Shown one piece after another: positions 48,165-61,305 of a stretch of 64,000 nucleotides of DNA. Positions within the stretch are counted from its first letter, which is position 1; each line of letters starts with the position of its first letter. The notes beneath the pieces are model-generated. The model ran no database searches. It was not told the origin of the DNA and saw nothing but the letters and a program-made list of their open reading frames with translations. This stretch comes from Monoplex corrugatus (taxonomy: Eukaryota; Mollusca; Gastropoda; Littorinimorpha; Ranellidae): contig JAPXFY010000016.1 of NCBI GenBank assembly GCA_030674185.1, positions 38,508,466 to 38,572,465 of the forward strand, given 5' to 3'. Made by a program: the position numbers and the translations under genes.

Positions 48165-50635
48165 TACAGCCTGGCTGTAATGGTATTGTCATTCTGTCAT
48201 ACAGCCTGGCTGTAATGGTATTGTCATTCTGTCATACAGCCTGCCTGTAATGGTATTGTCATTCTGTCATACAGCCTGGCTGTAATGGTATTCTCATACT
48301 GATTGTCATATAGCCTGGCTGTAATGGTATTGTCATTCTGTCATACAGCCTGGCTGTAATGGTATTGTCATTCTGTCATACAGCCTGGCTGTAATGGTAT
48401 TCTCATACTGATTGTCATATAGCCTGGCTGTAATGGTACTGATTGTCATACAGCCTGGCTGTAATGGTATTCTCATACTGATTGTCATATAGCCTGGCTG
48501 TAATGGTAATGATTGTCATATAGCCTGGCTGTAATGGTAATGATTGTCATATAGCCTGGCTGTAATGGTAATGATTGTCATATAGCCTGGCTGTAATGGT
48601 AATGATTGTCATATAGCCTGGCTGTAATGGTATTGTCATTCTGTCATACAGCCTGGCTGTAATGGTATTGTCATTCTGTCATACAGCCTGGCTGTAATGG
48701 TATTGTCATTCTGTCATACAGCCTGGCTGTAATGGTATTCTCATACTGATTGTCATATAGCCTGGCTGTAATGGTATTCTCATACTGATTGTCATACAGC
48801 CTGGCTGTAATGGTATTCTCATACTGATTGTCATATAGCCTGGCTGTAATGGTAATGATTGTCATATAGCCTGGCTGTAATGGTAATGATTGTCATATAG
48901 CCTGGATGTAATGGTAATGATTGTCATACAGCCTGGCTGTAATGGTATTCTCATACTGATTGTCATATAGCCTGGCTGTAATGGTATTCTCATACTGATT
49001 GTCATATAGCCTGGCTGTAATGGTAATGATTGTCATATAGCCTGGCTGTAATGGTAATGATTGTCATATAGCCTGGATGTAATGGTAATGATTGTCATAC
49101 AGCCTGGCTGTAATGGTAATGATTGTCATACAGCCTGGCTGTAATGGTAATGATTGTCATATAGCCTGGATGTAATGGTAATGATTGTCATACAGCCTGG
49201 CTGTAATGGTAATGATTGTCATACAGCCTGGCTGTAATGGTAATGATTGTCATACAGCCTGGCTGTAATGGTATTCTCATACTGATTGTCATATAGCCTG
49301 GCTGTAATGGTAATGATTGTCATATAGCCTGGCTGTAATGGTAATGATTGTCATATAGCCTGGATGTAATGGTAATGATTGTCATATAGCCTGGCTGTAA
49401 TGGTAATGATTGTCATACAGCCTGGCTGTAATGGTAATGATTGTCATATAGCCTGGATGTAATGGTAATGATTGTCATATAGCCTGGCTGTAATGGTAAT
49501 GATTGTCATACAGCCTGGCTGTAATGGTATTCTCATACTGATTGTCATATAGCCTGGCTGTAATGGTAATGATTGTCATATAGCCTGGCTGTAATGGTAA
49601 TGATTGTCATATAGCCTGGATGTAATGGTAATGATTGTCATACAGCCTGGCTGTAATGGTATTCTCATACTGATTGTCATATAGCCTGGCTGTAATGGTA
49701 ATGATTGTCATATAGCCTGGCTGTAATGGTAATGATTGTCATATAGCCTGGATGTAATGGTAATGATTGTCATACAGCCTGGCTGTAATGGTAATGATTG
49801 TCATATAGCCTGGATGTAATGGTAATGATTGTCATATAGCCTGGCTGTAATGGTAATGATTGTCATATAGCCTGGCTGTAATGGTAATGATTGTCATACA
49901 GCCTGGCTGTAATGGTAATGATTGTCATATAGCCTGGATGTAATGGTAATGATTGTCATATAGCCTGGCTGTAATGGTAATGATTGTCATACAGCCTGGC
50001 TGTAATGGTAATGATTGTCATATAGCCTGGATGTAATGGTAATGATTGTCATATAGCCTGGCTGTAATGGTAATGATTGTCATATAGCCTGGCTGTAATG
50101 GTAATGATTGTCATATAGCCTGGATGTAATGGTAATGATTGTCATATAGCCTGGCTGTAATGGTAATGATTGTCATATAGCCTGGCTGTAATGGTAATGA
50201 TTGTCATATAGCCTGGATGTAATGGTATTCTCATACTGATTGTCATACAGCCTGGCTGTAATGGTAATGATTGTCATATAGCCTGGCTGTAATGGTAATG
50301 ATTGTCATATAGCCTGGATGTAATGGTACTGATTGTCATACAGCCTGGCTGTAATGGTACTGATTGTCATACAGCCTGGCTGTAATGGTACTGATTGTCA
50401 TACAGCCTGGCTGTAATGGTAATGATTGTCATACAGCCTGGCTGTAATGGTACTGATTGTCATACAGCCTGGCTGTAATGGTACTGATTGTCATACAGCC
50501 TGGCTGTAATGGTACTGATTGTCATATAGCCTGGCTGTAATGGTACTGATTGTCATACAGCCTGGCTGTAATGGTACTGATTGTCATACAGCCTGGTTGT
50601 AGTGGTACTGATTGTCATACAGCCCATGAGTCCAG
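48165..50635 (+). repeat. 31-39-bp minisatellite just after the ULK3 stop, ~75 copies
   Basis: Units of cagcctggctgtaatggtaa and tgattgtcatata, with two or three length classes in higher-order order. It starts about 130 bp after the stop codon, so it is probably in the 3' UTR or just beyond. A possible ATTAAA lies near 50876. Confidence 0.95.
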
Positions 50636-51033
50636 TGTTTCAGTGTATGGCTGTGATGGTAGTGATGATTGTATGTCCTCAGTAGTATAGCTGGGAACAT
50701 GGGATAGGCTTACTTGTGTACTCACCGCAACACTGGCAGAGACTCGCCCACAGATACAGCTGTGTGCAAGACCATTCCATCCTGTTTTTAAATTTTTATC
50801 GTTTTATGTTTGTGGGATGTGATTCTCACGTACACTGAAATATGTGTGTATGTCTGCTGTTGTTTTTTACTCCGCCATTAAAACAGTCATTTTGTGTTTT
50901 GGAAAGTGTGCATGCTGGGTGTTCTCATATTTCATAAGCCAGTATATATTGACATGGTTTGCAAGATCTTTTTTTCGTATTTTTCATATTTTATGTTTTC
51001 GTATATTAGCACCAGGAGGAGATTTCTTGAGTG

Positions 51034-51480
51034 TTCTAAAGAACCGATACTGTTGTACAGTTGTGAGGCATGGACAGTCAACATGCAAATGCAAGTCAGA
51101 CCAAGATTGAGGCAACTGAAATGTGGTTTCTAAGAAGAATGTTGAGAGTTCCATGCACAGCAAAGAAAACAAACGAGACAGTCTTGAAGGAGTCAAACAC
51201 AAGAAGATGATTGATAAAGAAGATTAGGAAAAGACAAGTCACATTTGTAGGACACTTTATGAGGAAGGAGAAATTAGAGCACCTGGTCACAGCAGGAAAG
51301 CTGGAGGGAAAGAGAACACCAGGTAGACCCAGGGAGAAAATATTGGACGGACTTGCAGGGTGACTGAGGACTGAGAGGGTGGGAGATGTACTTGCAGCAG
51401 CAAGGGATAGATTTGTATGGAAGGCCATGATCGCCAACGCCACACAGCAGGGCACAGGATGATGATGATGATGACGATCT
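51034..51480 (+). mobile_element. LINE 3' fragment
   Basis: [25 protein letters not shown] sequence and the same 3' terminus ending in (GATGAT)n as at 45290; several frame breaks. Confidence 0.8.
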
Positions 51481-51519
51481 TTAAAATGTGTAGATGATGT
51501 TCTGTGTGTATAAACACAT

Positions 51520-51685
51520 GCAGGGGGTTCACCATTGGCAGGCTTGCGCATATGTTGACTGGAGAGATAGGGAAAATTTCCACCATTTACCCACCAGGCA
51601 GTAACCAAGCAGGTTCAAATCTAGACCTTTCAGTTGAAAGTGTAGTGTTCTAACTGCTAGACCATCCTGTCTGTCATACCTTCCA
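51520..51685 (-). mobile_element. tRNA-derived SINE, copy 3
   Basis: The minus strand gives ggatggtctagcagttagaa, a loop with tttcaactgaaa, a box-B-like gatttgaacctgc and the body gtgggtaaatggtggaa shared with copies 1 and 2. 51690-52060 holds nothing recognisable. Confidence 0.65.
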
Positions 51686-52169
51686 TGACTCAGCATGTGC
51701 GGTACAGTTGTGTTTTTACTGCTTCCGACGTATTGGAATGAATGCTTGGAATACAATTAAACGCCGGTTTCTAATACTGGTGTTGTACAGAAAGGGCGGT
51801 GCTGCTGTATGGGCCATATGCCCCACTATTGCTTCTCAAAATCCGTTATGACAAGAAATACAAGTAGTACAGTGTTGGTAATGGGGGAATCCATGGCCAT
51901 GGAAAGGTCAGATGAGCAGGCTCTGCCACGTTTGACCAGTTCAACAAGAAAGAAGGAAAGAAATGTTGGAAAGCAGACAAATCAAAGCCCCATCCCCCAC
52001 TTTTTTTTTCTTTTTTATGAACCTGGACAAAAGATGAAAAGATGATTACATGATAAAAAGTAGACTGGTTTTACTGGTTTTACTGGTTTTACTGGTTTTT
52101 ACTGGTTTTCAGAAATTGAATGCTATCTTTGATGATGCTTTGTCAGAGTAAAAGAAAATGTATGCTGCA

Positions 52170-52480
52170 GATGTTTATAAATTCTGATAGTATCTGCAGC
52201 GTTATGTCAAGTGATGGTTTAACTTTTGAATTCTGGCAGTATGCCTGCTTACTGTGTTATGTCACAGTGATAGTTTAACGTCTGAATTCTGATAGTTGGC
52301 CTGCTTGATATGTTGGTTTCTGATGGCAGGTCTACTTTGTTATTTCAAAGTGATAGTTTAACTTTTGAAATCTGATAGGAGGCCTGCTTACTGTGTTGTA
52401 TCAAAGTGATGATTTGACATTTGAATTCTGATAGTAGGCCTATTTACTGTTTTGTGTCAGTGTGATGGTTTCAGTAGGAA
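52170..52480. repeat. Degenerate ~60-bp repeat
   Basis: tgatagtttaacttttgaat then tctgatagtaggcctgctta is repeated about five times. A short actggtttt repeat is at 52072-52110. 52481-53360 has only weak two-copy similarities and no gene. Confidence 0.7.
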
Positions 52481-53438
52481 TTGTCCACTTCATTGGTGTA
52501 AAGGCCTTTTGATGTTGTTATGATCTCGCCAGTGCATCCAGTTTATGGGTCAACAGATGCTTTAAATGTGATTCAGATTTTTCCTGTGCATTGTGTGTTA
52601 ATAGAAGGTGTCTGACAAATTGTCTCAATTTCTTTTGTCAGTCAGAGTACAGCACAAATGCAGTAATGTCTAGGAGTTCTCATATAGTAACATCTTTTTC
52701 AAAGGCTGCTCTTTGTATGTAAGGTTACAGCAGTATCTTTGAATTGTTCTCGTGTAGTGGTATCTTCTCAAAGGCTGCTTTTAGTAAAGTTATAGTAAAG
52801 TTACAGTTATGTGCAGGATTCGTCCTTCAGCAGTGGTATCTTTTCAGAATCTGTACTTTGTTACGTTACCTGACAATACAAACCTACGTTACTTGATAAT
52901 ACAAACTGACATAATGATTGTTCTCTGTGTTTGACATTATGGTGTGATGTATTGAATTCAGTGTGTATGTGTGTGTTTTTGCATGTGCTCTGTTTGGTTT
53001 GTTTTTTTTGCATTATGGCATCTTTGATATGAAACTGTGTTAGGTGGATATGTATGTGTTTGTTGAGTTTTTTTCTAGCATTGTAGCGTCATTGATATAA
53101 AATATGGTCAGGTGTGTATGGATGAATGTTCGTGGTGAATTGAAATGAAGAAAGTTGGGGAGGATGTTTTTGGTTTTCTTTGATATTAATCGCTTCTTGT
53201 TGTTTTTTTGTATGAATAGTAAACATGTCTGATGTGTGTGTTTGTATGGTGTGTATTGTAGTTTTGTCATGTGTCTGCCAAACTGCACAGGAAAAGAAGA
53301 GAAGCAAAGAATGGATGTGTATGTTTCTGAACTTTGTATAGTCACATGACTAAAATGACATGACTGGGGTGTGTGTGTATGTATGTGTATGTGTGTGTAG
53401 GTGTGTGTGTGTGTGTCTCTTTGTGTGTTTGTGTGTGT

Positions 53439-53469
<31 letters not shown>

Positions 53470-53661
53470 TTTTATTAAAGTCTGTACTGAAGACGGAAAA
53501 GAAAGATTGGGAAGCAGACAAATGACAAATCACATTCTGTGTTTTTTTTCTTCTTTTTTTTTCTTTGACAAACCTGGATAAAATTAAAAAAAAGGTTACA
53601 TGGGAAAATTAGACAGACTGGATTTAGGGAAACAAGTGATGTCTTTGAAAGGAAATGTTCA

Positions 53662-53851
53662 TTAACCCTTTGATTCCTGCACCCTGTCTGCCAGCATCCT
53701 GCATTGTCAACCATGATAGCAAAGCAAAAGCACTTTTGAACTCATTACTCCATTACTCTATCCACCAACTTCCTGCTGGTGGATAGGGTGAGGGAGTCAA
53801 AGGGTTAAGTTTTTGCAGTTGGTGGATAGTGTGCGGGAGTCAAAAGGTTAA
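53662..53851. mobile_element. TTAA-type palindromic element B
   Basis: TTAACCCTTTGATTCCTGCA at left and gtgcgggagtcaaaaggtta at right, with the central inner palindrome gggagtcaaagggttaag and its mate. Flanked by TTAA. No coding capacity. Confidence 0.75.
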
Positions 53852-54159
53852 ACTGAAGGCAACACCTTAAGAAGATGGAGTTTCCCATCTGTATACATTG
53901 TCAGAAACGCAGCTACGCTTATGTATACATAAGACAGCCCTCGCATTGTTTTCCTGCAGATTTATACATGTTATACGATGATGATAGGTGGTTAAGATAT
54001 TGTTTAGTGAGTTTGACAGATATTGTTAAGAGTGAGTTTTAACAGGCATTGCAGTACACATGTTTGATGGAGATCAGTTGTGTTATTAACAGGCAGCTAC
54101 ATTGAGTTGTTTGAATATTTGGTTTGTATAGTGCCCTTGTGAACCTGTGATACATCTCT

Positions 54160-54735
54160 CCCACCCCACTTTCTGTGTCTGTCTGTGTGTCTGTCTGTTA
54201 TCTGTCTGTCTGTCTATCTGTCTGTCTTCAGTCTGTCTCTGCCTCTCACTCTCGCTGTCTCCATCTCTATCTCCCCATTTCTCTGTCTCTGTCTCTCCCC
54301 GTCTCTCTCTGTCTCTCTCTCTCCAACTCTTGCTGTCCCTCTCTCTCTCCCTCTCTCTCCCTCTCTCTTCTCTCTCTCCCTCTCTCTGTCCCTCTCTTTC
54401 TTTCTCCCTCTCTATGTCTCTCTCTTTCCCTCTCTTTCTCTCTGTCTTCGTGTGTGTGTGTCTGTCTGTCTGTCTCCCTCTCTCTCTCTCTCCTTTTTTC
54501 TCTCTCTTTTCTTTCTCTCTCCTTCTCTCTCCACCCTCTCTTTCTCTCTCCCTCTTTCTTGTCTCTGTCTCTGTCTACCCCAACTCTCTCTCTGTCTCTG
54601 TCTCTTTGTCTCTATTTCTCTCTCTCTCCACTTCCCATCCCTTCCTCCCCCTCTCTCCCTCTCCTTTCCTCTCTCTCTCCCCTCCCTCCCTTCCTCTCAC
54701 TCTCTCCATTTCTATCTGTCTCTTTCTGCTGAGTC
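54160..54735. repeat. TC/TCTG-rich low-complexity block
   Basis: Pyrimidine-rich strand throughout; open frames in all three forward phases are Ser/Leu strings. Similar blocks lie at 57485-57665 and 62295-62700. Confidence 0.95.
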
Positions 54736-54889
54736 TCTGTATGTGTGTATGAAGTTGTTAAATGCCTGTAAATAGCTAGAACCGTGTAATCAAAGGAGGC
54801 TTATATCCTAGGGAAAGGTTGTGTGGTTGTGAAAGATACAAAATATACAATGAAAGGAGTTAAAATAATTTAGTCTGTTGATTATGAGC

Positions 54890-54892
<3 letters not shown>

Positions 54893-54960
<68 letters not shown>

Positions 54961-55155
54961 ACAGTCTCAGTCCTGCAAGGAACTGCATGGCATGGCTATC
55001 ATCCTCATTGTCATCATCATCACATTGTAAAAAATGTGTAAGCTTCTGTGGCCATTGGGATGCTGTAGAAAATGGGACAGAAAAAATGGTGAACACAAAG
55101 ATAGTGCGATAATCCTAAAAAAAAGAAAAAAAAGTATGTATATGTGCATGTAGAC

Positions 55156-55222
<67 letters not shown>
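54893..55222. repeat. Two (GT)n runs around a SINE-like segment
   Basis: GT runs at 54893-54958 and 55159-55220. The segment between (gcatggctatcatcctcatt and gtagaaaatgggacag) resembles 58395-58560, so both probably derive from the same SINE or LINE tail. A further GT run ends at 55598. Confidence 0.7.
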
Positions 55223-55553
55223 GCAATGTCAAATATTTTTTCTCAGTATGATGGTATCTGTTATGCTTTAAGAATATGTTGATGAGTTTTACACTTGGTA
55301 AATAATCTGTGATTGTGCAGATTGCTTTAAATGTAAGCTTGTCTTTGGAGTACGATCGTATCATCATTGGATGATCAGTGATTGTGATGAGACAGCTTTG
55401 AATGTGACAGGTTGTATGACTGTGGTCGTTCATATCAATTTTATGATGACTTGTATGAGGGTTGAATACTGAAATATATGTGCTTGAATGTTTTCTGGGT
55501 GTTTGTTTGTTTTTTTATGTCTGTATAGCTGACTGTCTTGCATATGTGCACGT

Positions 55554-55593
<40 letters not shown>

Positions 55594-55709
55594 CGCTGGA
55601 GAATTTGGAGATGGGGGGCCTGGCACATGTGGGTGTGAAAGGAGCGATGAAATCTTACATGATTCTCCTCTGATCATTTTTTAAAGGGAATTTTTACACT
55701 TTTTTTCAC

Positions 55710-55995
55710 CAAAGGCGGTCCAATGGCCCAGTTCTAAGAGCGCCATAGTCATAATGCAGGGTTGTGGGTTCAACCCTCGTGCCAGTTGTATACTTCTTTT
55801 TTATCACAGGTTGGTTGGTTCTGATAGAGCTGTAGACCCAAGATCTGATACCTCGAGTTCAATCCCAGCCCTCAACATTAAAAGCTGACCATTCCGCTGC
55901 CCATCTTAATGTTTCCACCATTGTGGCGGTATCAGCTTTGTGTCTCATAGGTCCTTTTTCCCCTTTCTCACCACAAGGAAAGCAAATACATGTCA
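55710..55995 (+). mobile_element. tRNA-related SINE candidate
   Basis: ggcggtccaatggcccagtt, then gttgtgggttcaaccctcg gives box-A- and box-B-like spacing. A second box-B-like cgagttcaatccc at 55853 lies in a part shared with 20900-20945. Confidence 0.5.
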
Positions 55996-56099
55996 GTCCC
56001 TAACAATACCAACAAAACCAACAATATCATATAATTATACTAGCAGTCACAGTAAGAAAATGAATTACATATAACTTCGCACAAGCAAAATTGTAATTG

Positions 56100-56970
56100 G
56101 TAAATCACAAACACAGAATCAAAGGAAAAGAAAGTATAGGAACACAATGATCAAAAGTAAGGAAAGAAATACAGGAAACATAAAGGAAAAGAAATACAGG
56201 AAACAAAGGAAAAGAAAGTACAGGAAACAAAGGAAAAGAAAGTACAGGGAAACAATAAAGGAAAAGAAAGTACAGGAAACAAAGAAAAAGAGTACAGGAA
56301 ACGAAGGAAAAAGAACAAGAAGCATATTCAAAGGATAAGAAGGCACAGGAAACATAATCAAAATAAAAGACAATACAGGAAACAATGTAAAAAGGAAGTA
56401 CAGGAAACAAAGAAAAAAGAAATACAGGAAACAAAGTAAAAAGAAAGTACAGGAAACAAAATGAAAAGAAAGTACAGGAAACAAACAAAGGAAAAAGAAA
56501 GTACAGGAAACAAAGTAAAAAAGAAAGTACAGGAAACAAAGGAAAAAGAAAGTACAGGAAACAAAGTAAAAAGAAAGTACAGGAAACATAATCAAAGAAA
56601 AAAGAAAGTACAGGAAACAAAAGGAAAAGGAAAGTACAGGAAACATAATCAAAGGAAAAGAAAATACAGGAAACATAAAGGTAAAGAATATATAGGAAAA
56701 AATAAATGGAAAAGAAATACAGGAAACATCGAAGGAAAAAGAAAGCACAAGAAGCATTATCACAAAGGAAAAGAAAATACAGGAAACAACAAAGAAAGAA
56801 AGTAGAATATAATGGACAGGAAACATAATCAAAAGAAAAAGAAAGTTCAAGAATCATAAAGGAAAAAAAAAGGTACAGGAAACATAATCAAAGAAAAAGA
56901 AAGTTAAGAACTAAGGAAAAAAGGTACAGGAAACATATCAAATGAAAAAGAAATACAGGAAACGTCAAAG
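56100..56970. repeat. ~25-bp purine-rich minisatellite
   Basis: Units of aggaaaagaaagtacaggaaac with length variation; the minus-strand open frames (Phe/Pro/Val/Leu/Ser repeats) are products of the repeat. Confidence 0.95.
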
Positions 56971-57085
56971 GAAAGATGTAAAAGGAGCATTCGGATGGAG
57001 CCAGGATGCTGTATTGTGTGCTTAGAATGAAGCAAAGAGATTGTACTGCAACTCTTGGAATGGAGCAAAGAGATGGTGGTGTACA

Positions 57086-57089
<4 letters not shown>

Positions 57090-57168
<79 letters not shown>
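57090..57168. repeat. (CA)n microsatellite
   Basis: Pure CA run. 57170-57480 to its right shows nothing recognisable. Confidence 0.97.
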
Positions 57169-57169
<1 letters not shown>

Positions 57170-57492
57170 AGAGTAAGTAAATTAAGACTTCACACGTCAA
57201 ACGCCGGGCGAATAAAACTGATAGAAATATCACTGGAGTCGTAGACCAGGATAGGTGTTGCCATATATAACTATGGGGGCCTGTAAACGGGAATGTAGCC
57301 TGACATAAAAAGTACAGTACATGTGCTGTTTTGTCAGAGAGACTGTTAACATATGCCGTGTCTATCGGTGGCGTTATGCTTGCCGTGAAACGTATGTAGC
57401 CTGCTGTCCATTTACCTCTCCACCACTATCATACACAGAATGAAAGATGGACAATTCTCTTATCATCTCTTTCCAGCATTTCTTACCACCCC

Positions 57493-57548
<56 letters not shown>

Positions 57549-58089
57549 TCACTCTTTCTCTCTGTCTCTGTCTCTCTTTCTCTCTCATTTTCTCTCTCTG
57601 TTTCTCTCTCTCTCATTCTCTCTCCCTCTCTCTCTTTCTCTTTCTCACTCATTCTCTCTCTCTTGATTTTTTTAATCTATCGTTCTTTCCCTTCCAATCT
57701 AAAGGGTATAAGTGTGAAGAGAGAGAGATAGACAGACAGACAGACACAGACAGACAGACATACGGACAGAGAGGAAAAAGAAAAAAGTCAGAAAGAAAAA
57801 TTCCCCAAACCCACACACGCAAATGGACCAGACTATTTATGTCTTCAATCACTTTCAGGTATGTGCCATGATTATTTGGATCCCTTTCCATCACTTGGCA
57901 TCTGAGGCGTTACCGCATATGGAACATCGATCGAGACACAAGAAAAGTGAAACGGAAAACCTTACGCTTGATGTTGGGACTGGTGAATACACAGAACTAA
58001 CAGAGTTAATAAATGAAATTTGTAACCTTCAGTAGAACAGCAGGAAACAAGACAATTCCACGGATTCTTCTGACAATTGAATGTCTCGC

Positions 58090-58500
58090 TGAGTGACCAT
58101 AGCGCAATAGTTACAGCAACGAAGCGTCGACTGGAAGGTTACGGGTTCGAATCCCTATCAGTGGCTGCCAAAATCAGTGATTTTTCGGCCCCACTTGGTT
58201 CCTACCTAGAGTTGATTGTGCGATAGATTTCCAGGGAAGACTGGGACCACACAGTCAAGTCTCATCCACTTCACGGGTATGTCATTGTGGGTGTCGCCCA
58301 AATCTTTGGCTAACAAGTGTTCGTATCTCTTGGGCTTTGTTGACGCCAGGATGTATTATAATAGTAAGCCTTACTGGTGTACATCCCTGCGACGCAGTCT
58401 CAATCGTGGATAGAACTCCATAGTATCATGACTATCATCCGCATCGTCACGCATCATCATGGTATTACAACAACAACAACAACAACAACAACAACAGCAA
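58090..58500 (+). mobile_element. tRNA-derived SINE with (CAA)n tail
   Basis: gtgaccatagcgcaatagtt and gttacgggttcgaatcccta give box A and box B at tRNA spacing. A body of ~250 nt follows, with a tail of CAA repeats at 58468-58496. The 3' part resembles 54960-55080. Confidence 0.7.
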
Positions 58501-58594
58501 AGTGTCCTAGACTCTTTGTCCTTTAAGGTGGCGAAGAAAATGGGACAAGAAAATATATAAGTGAGCACAAATGAAATTGCTTAAGTACAATAAT

Positions 58595-58789
58595 CCTTAA
58601 CCTTTTGACCCCCGCACCCTATCTACCAACTGCAAAAACTGTAACCCTATGACTACCTCACCCTATCCACCTTCTTCCTGCAGGAAGCTGGTGGATAGGG
58701 TGAGGGAGTCACAGGGTTAAGTTTTTGCTTCACGAACATGGTTGACAAAGCAGGATGCTGGTAGACAGGGTGCAGGGTCAAAGGGTTAA
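58595..58789. mobile_element. TTAA-type palindromic element C
   Basis: TTAACCTTTTGACCCCCGCA at left, gcagggtcaaagggttaa at right, inner pair ctacctcaccctatccacc / gtggatagggtgagggagtc. Relative to element B the outer arms are reversed. Confidence 0.75.
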
Positions 58790-59079
58790 AAATGTGTCTC
58801 GCCTTCATCATTGTCGTCGTACTTGTAGTGACAGGGTCAGGGCTGAACACAGTGTCTGCCTGTGACAGATCCTACATGGCTTACACTGTGAACATTGCCG
58901 CTGGTGGCAGAAGGATCAGGGCAGGATCCATAGTGTCTGCCTGTCACACCCGGCTTGTTGACTCGGAGAAGAGAGTTCAGGCCTTGAGCCTCACAGAGCC
59001 TGCCTCGAGCATAAGACCTTTTAGTGTACACACGGAGCAAGGCCATCACCATGGTGGGCCCACAAGAACAACTTCCGGT

Positions 59080-59145
59080 AATTGTGAGATGAAGAAAGCT
59101 CCAATGGTTTGGACACGTCACCAGCCCTTCCACCCTTTCCAAGAC
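59080..59145 (+). mobile_element. LINE fragment next to the 28-bp array
   Basis: The frame R-stop-RKLQWFGHVTSPSTLSKTI ending LQDIMD matches the C-terminal LINE motif (K.RWFGHV.R....L.KT.LQG). The last bases of this fragment are the first 28-bp unit. Confidence 0.6.
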
Positions 59146-61305
59146 CATCCTTCAGGACATTATGGACAGAGACCCTCCTTCAGGATATTATGGACAGAGA
59201 CCCTCCTTCAGGATATTATGGACAGAGACCATCCTTCGGGATATTATGGACAGAGACCATCCTTCAGGATATTATGGACAGAGACCCTCCTTCAGGATAT
59301 TATGGACAGAGACCATCCTTCAGGATATTATGGACAGAGACGATCCTTCGGGATATTATGGACAGAGACCATCCTTCAGGATATTATGGACAGAGACCAT
59401 CCTTCAGGATATTATGGACAGAGACCATCCTTCAGGATATTATGGACAGAGACCATCCTTCAGGATATTATGGACAGAGACCATCCTTCAGGATATTATG
59501 GACAGAGATCCTCCTTCAGGATATTATGGACAGAGACCATCCTTCAGGATATTATGGACAGAGACCCTCCTTCAGGATATTATGGACAGAGACCCTCCTT
59601 CAGGATATTATGGACAGAGACCATCCTTCGGGATATTATGGACAGAGACCCTCCTTCAGGATATTATGGACAGAGACCCTCCTTCAGGATATTATGGACA
59701 GAGACCCTCCTTCAGGATATTATGGACAGAGACCCTCCTTCAGGATATTATGGATAGAGACCCTCCTTCAGGATATTATGGACAGAGACCCTCCTTCAGG
59801 ATATTATGGACAGAAACCATCCTTCAGGATATTATGGACAGAGACCCTCCTTCAGGATATTATGGACAGAAACCATCCTTCAGGATATTATGGACAGAGA
59901 CCATCCTTCGGGATATTATGGACAGAGACCATCCTTCAGGATATTATGGACAGAGACCATCCTTCGGGATATTATGGACAGAGACCATCCTTCAGGATAT
60001 TATGGACAGAGACCATCCTTCGGGATATTATGGACAGAGACCATCCTTCAGGATATTATGGACAGAGACCATCCTTCAGGATATTATGGACAGAGACCAT
60101 CCTTCGGGATATGGACATAGACCCTCCTTCAGAATATTATGGACAGAGACCATCCTTCAGGATATTATGGACAGAGACCATCCTTCAGGATATTATGGAC
60201 AGAGACCCTCCTTCAGGATATTATGGATAGAGACCATCCTTCAGGATATTATGGACAGAGACCCTCCTTCAGGATATTATGGACAGAGACCATCCTTCAG
60301 GATATTATGGACAGAGACCCTCCTTCGGGATATTATGGACAGAGACCATCCTTCAGGATATTATGGACAGAGACCATCCTTCGGGATATTATGGACATAG
60401 ACCCTCCTTCAGGATATTATGGACAGAGACCATCCTTCAGGATATTATGGACAGAGACCCTCCTTCAGGATATTATGGACAGAAACCATCCTTCAGGATA
60501 TTATGGACAGAGACCCTCCTTCAGGATATTATGGACAGAAACCATCCTTCAGGATATTATGGACAGAGACCATCCTTCGGGATATTATGGACAGAGACCC
60601 TCCCTCGGGATATTATGGACAGAGACCCTCCTTCAGGATATTATGGACAGAAACCATCCTTCAGGATATTATGGACAGAGACCATCCTTCAGGATATTAT
60701 GGACAGAAACCATCCTTCAGGATATTATGGACAGAGACCCTCCTTCAGGATATTATGGACAGAAACCATCCTTCAGGATATTATGGACAGAGACCCTCCT
60801 TCAGGATATTATGGACAGAAACCATCCTTCAGGATATTATGGACAGAGACCCTCCTTCAGGATATTATGGACAGAAACCATCCTTCAGGATATTATGGAC
60901 AGAGACCATCCTTCAGGATATTATGGACAGAGACCATCCTTCAGGATATTATGGACAGAGACCATCCTTCAGGATATTATGGACAGAGACCCTCCTTCAG
61001 GATATTATGGACAGAGACCATCCTTCAGGATATTATGGACAGAGACCCTCCTTCAGGATATTATGGACAGAGACCCTCCTTCAGGATATTATGGACAGAA
61101 ACCATCCTTCAGGATATTATGGACAGAGACCCTCCTTCAGGATATTATGGACAGAGACCCTCCTTCAGGATATTATGGACAGAAACCATCCTTCTGGATA
61201 TTATGGACAGAGACCCTCCTTCAGGATATTATGGACAGAGACCATCCTTCAGGATATTATGGACAGAGACCCTCCTTCAGGATATTATGGACAGAAACCA
61301 CCACT
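59146..61305 (+). repeat. 28-bp minisatellite, ~77 copies, open in all three forward frames
   Basis: The unit is gaccatccttcaggatatta plus tggacaga, with C/A, A/G and G/A variants at three positions. Because 28 is 1 modulo 3, each frame reads the same 28-residue period (MDRDHPSGYYGQRPSFRILW then TETILQDI) in a different phase, so very long open frames appear without any coding evidence. Confidence 0.97.

Noticed and set aside
54147..54775. Ser/Leu-rich frames that resemble a membrane protein
   Set aside because: TC-type simple repeat read in three phases.
56105..56857. 250-codon minus-strand frame rich in Phe, Leu, Pro
   Set aside because: A product of the ~25-bp purine-rich minisatellite; two frames are open and no domain is seen.
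58120..58165. A functional tRNA gene at the box-B-like sequence gttcgaatccc
   Set aside because: I cannot fold an acceptor stem that pairs, and the sequence continues into a SINE body with a CAA tail.
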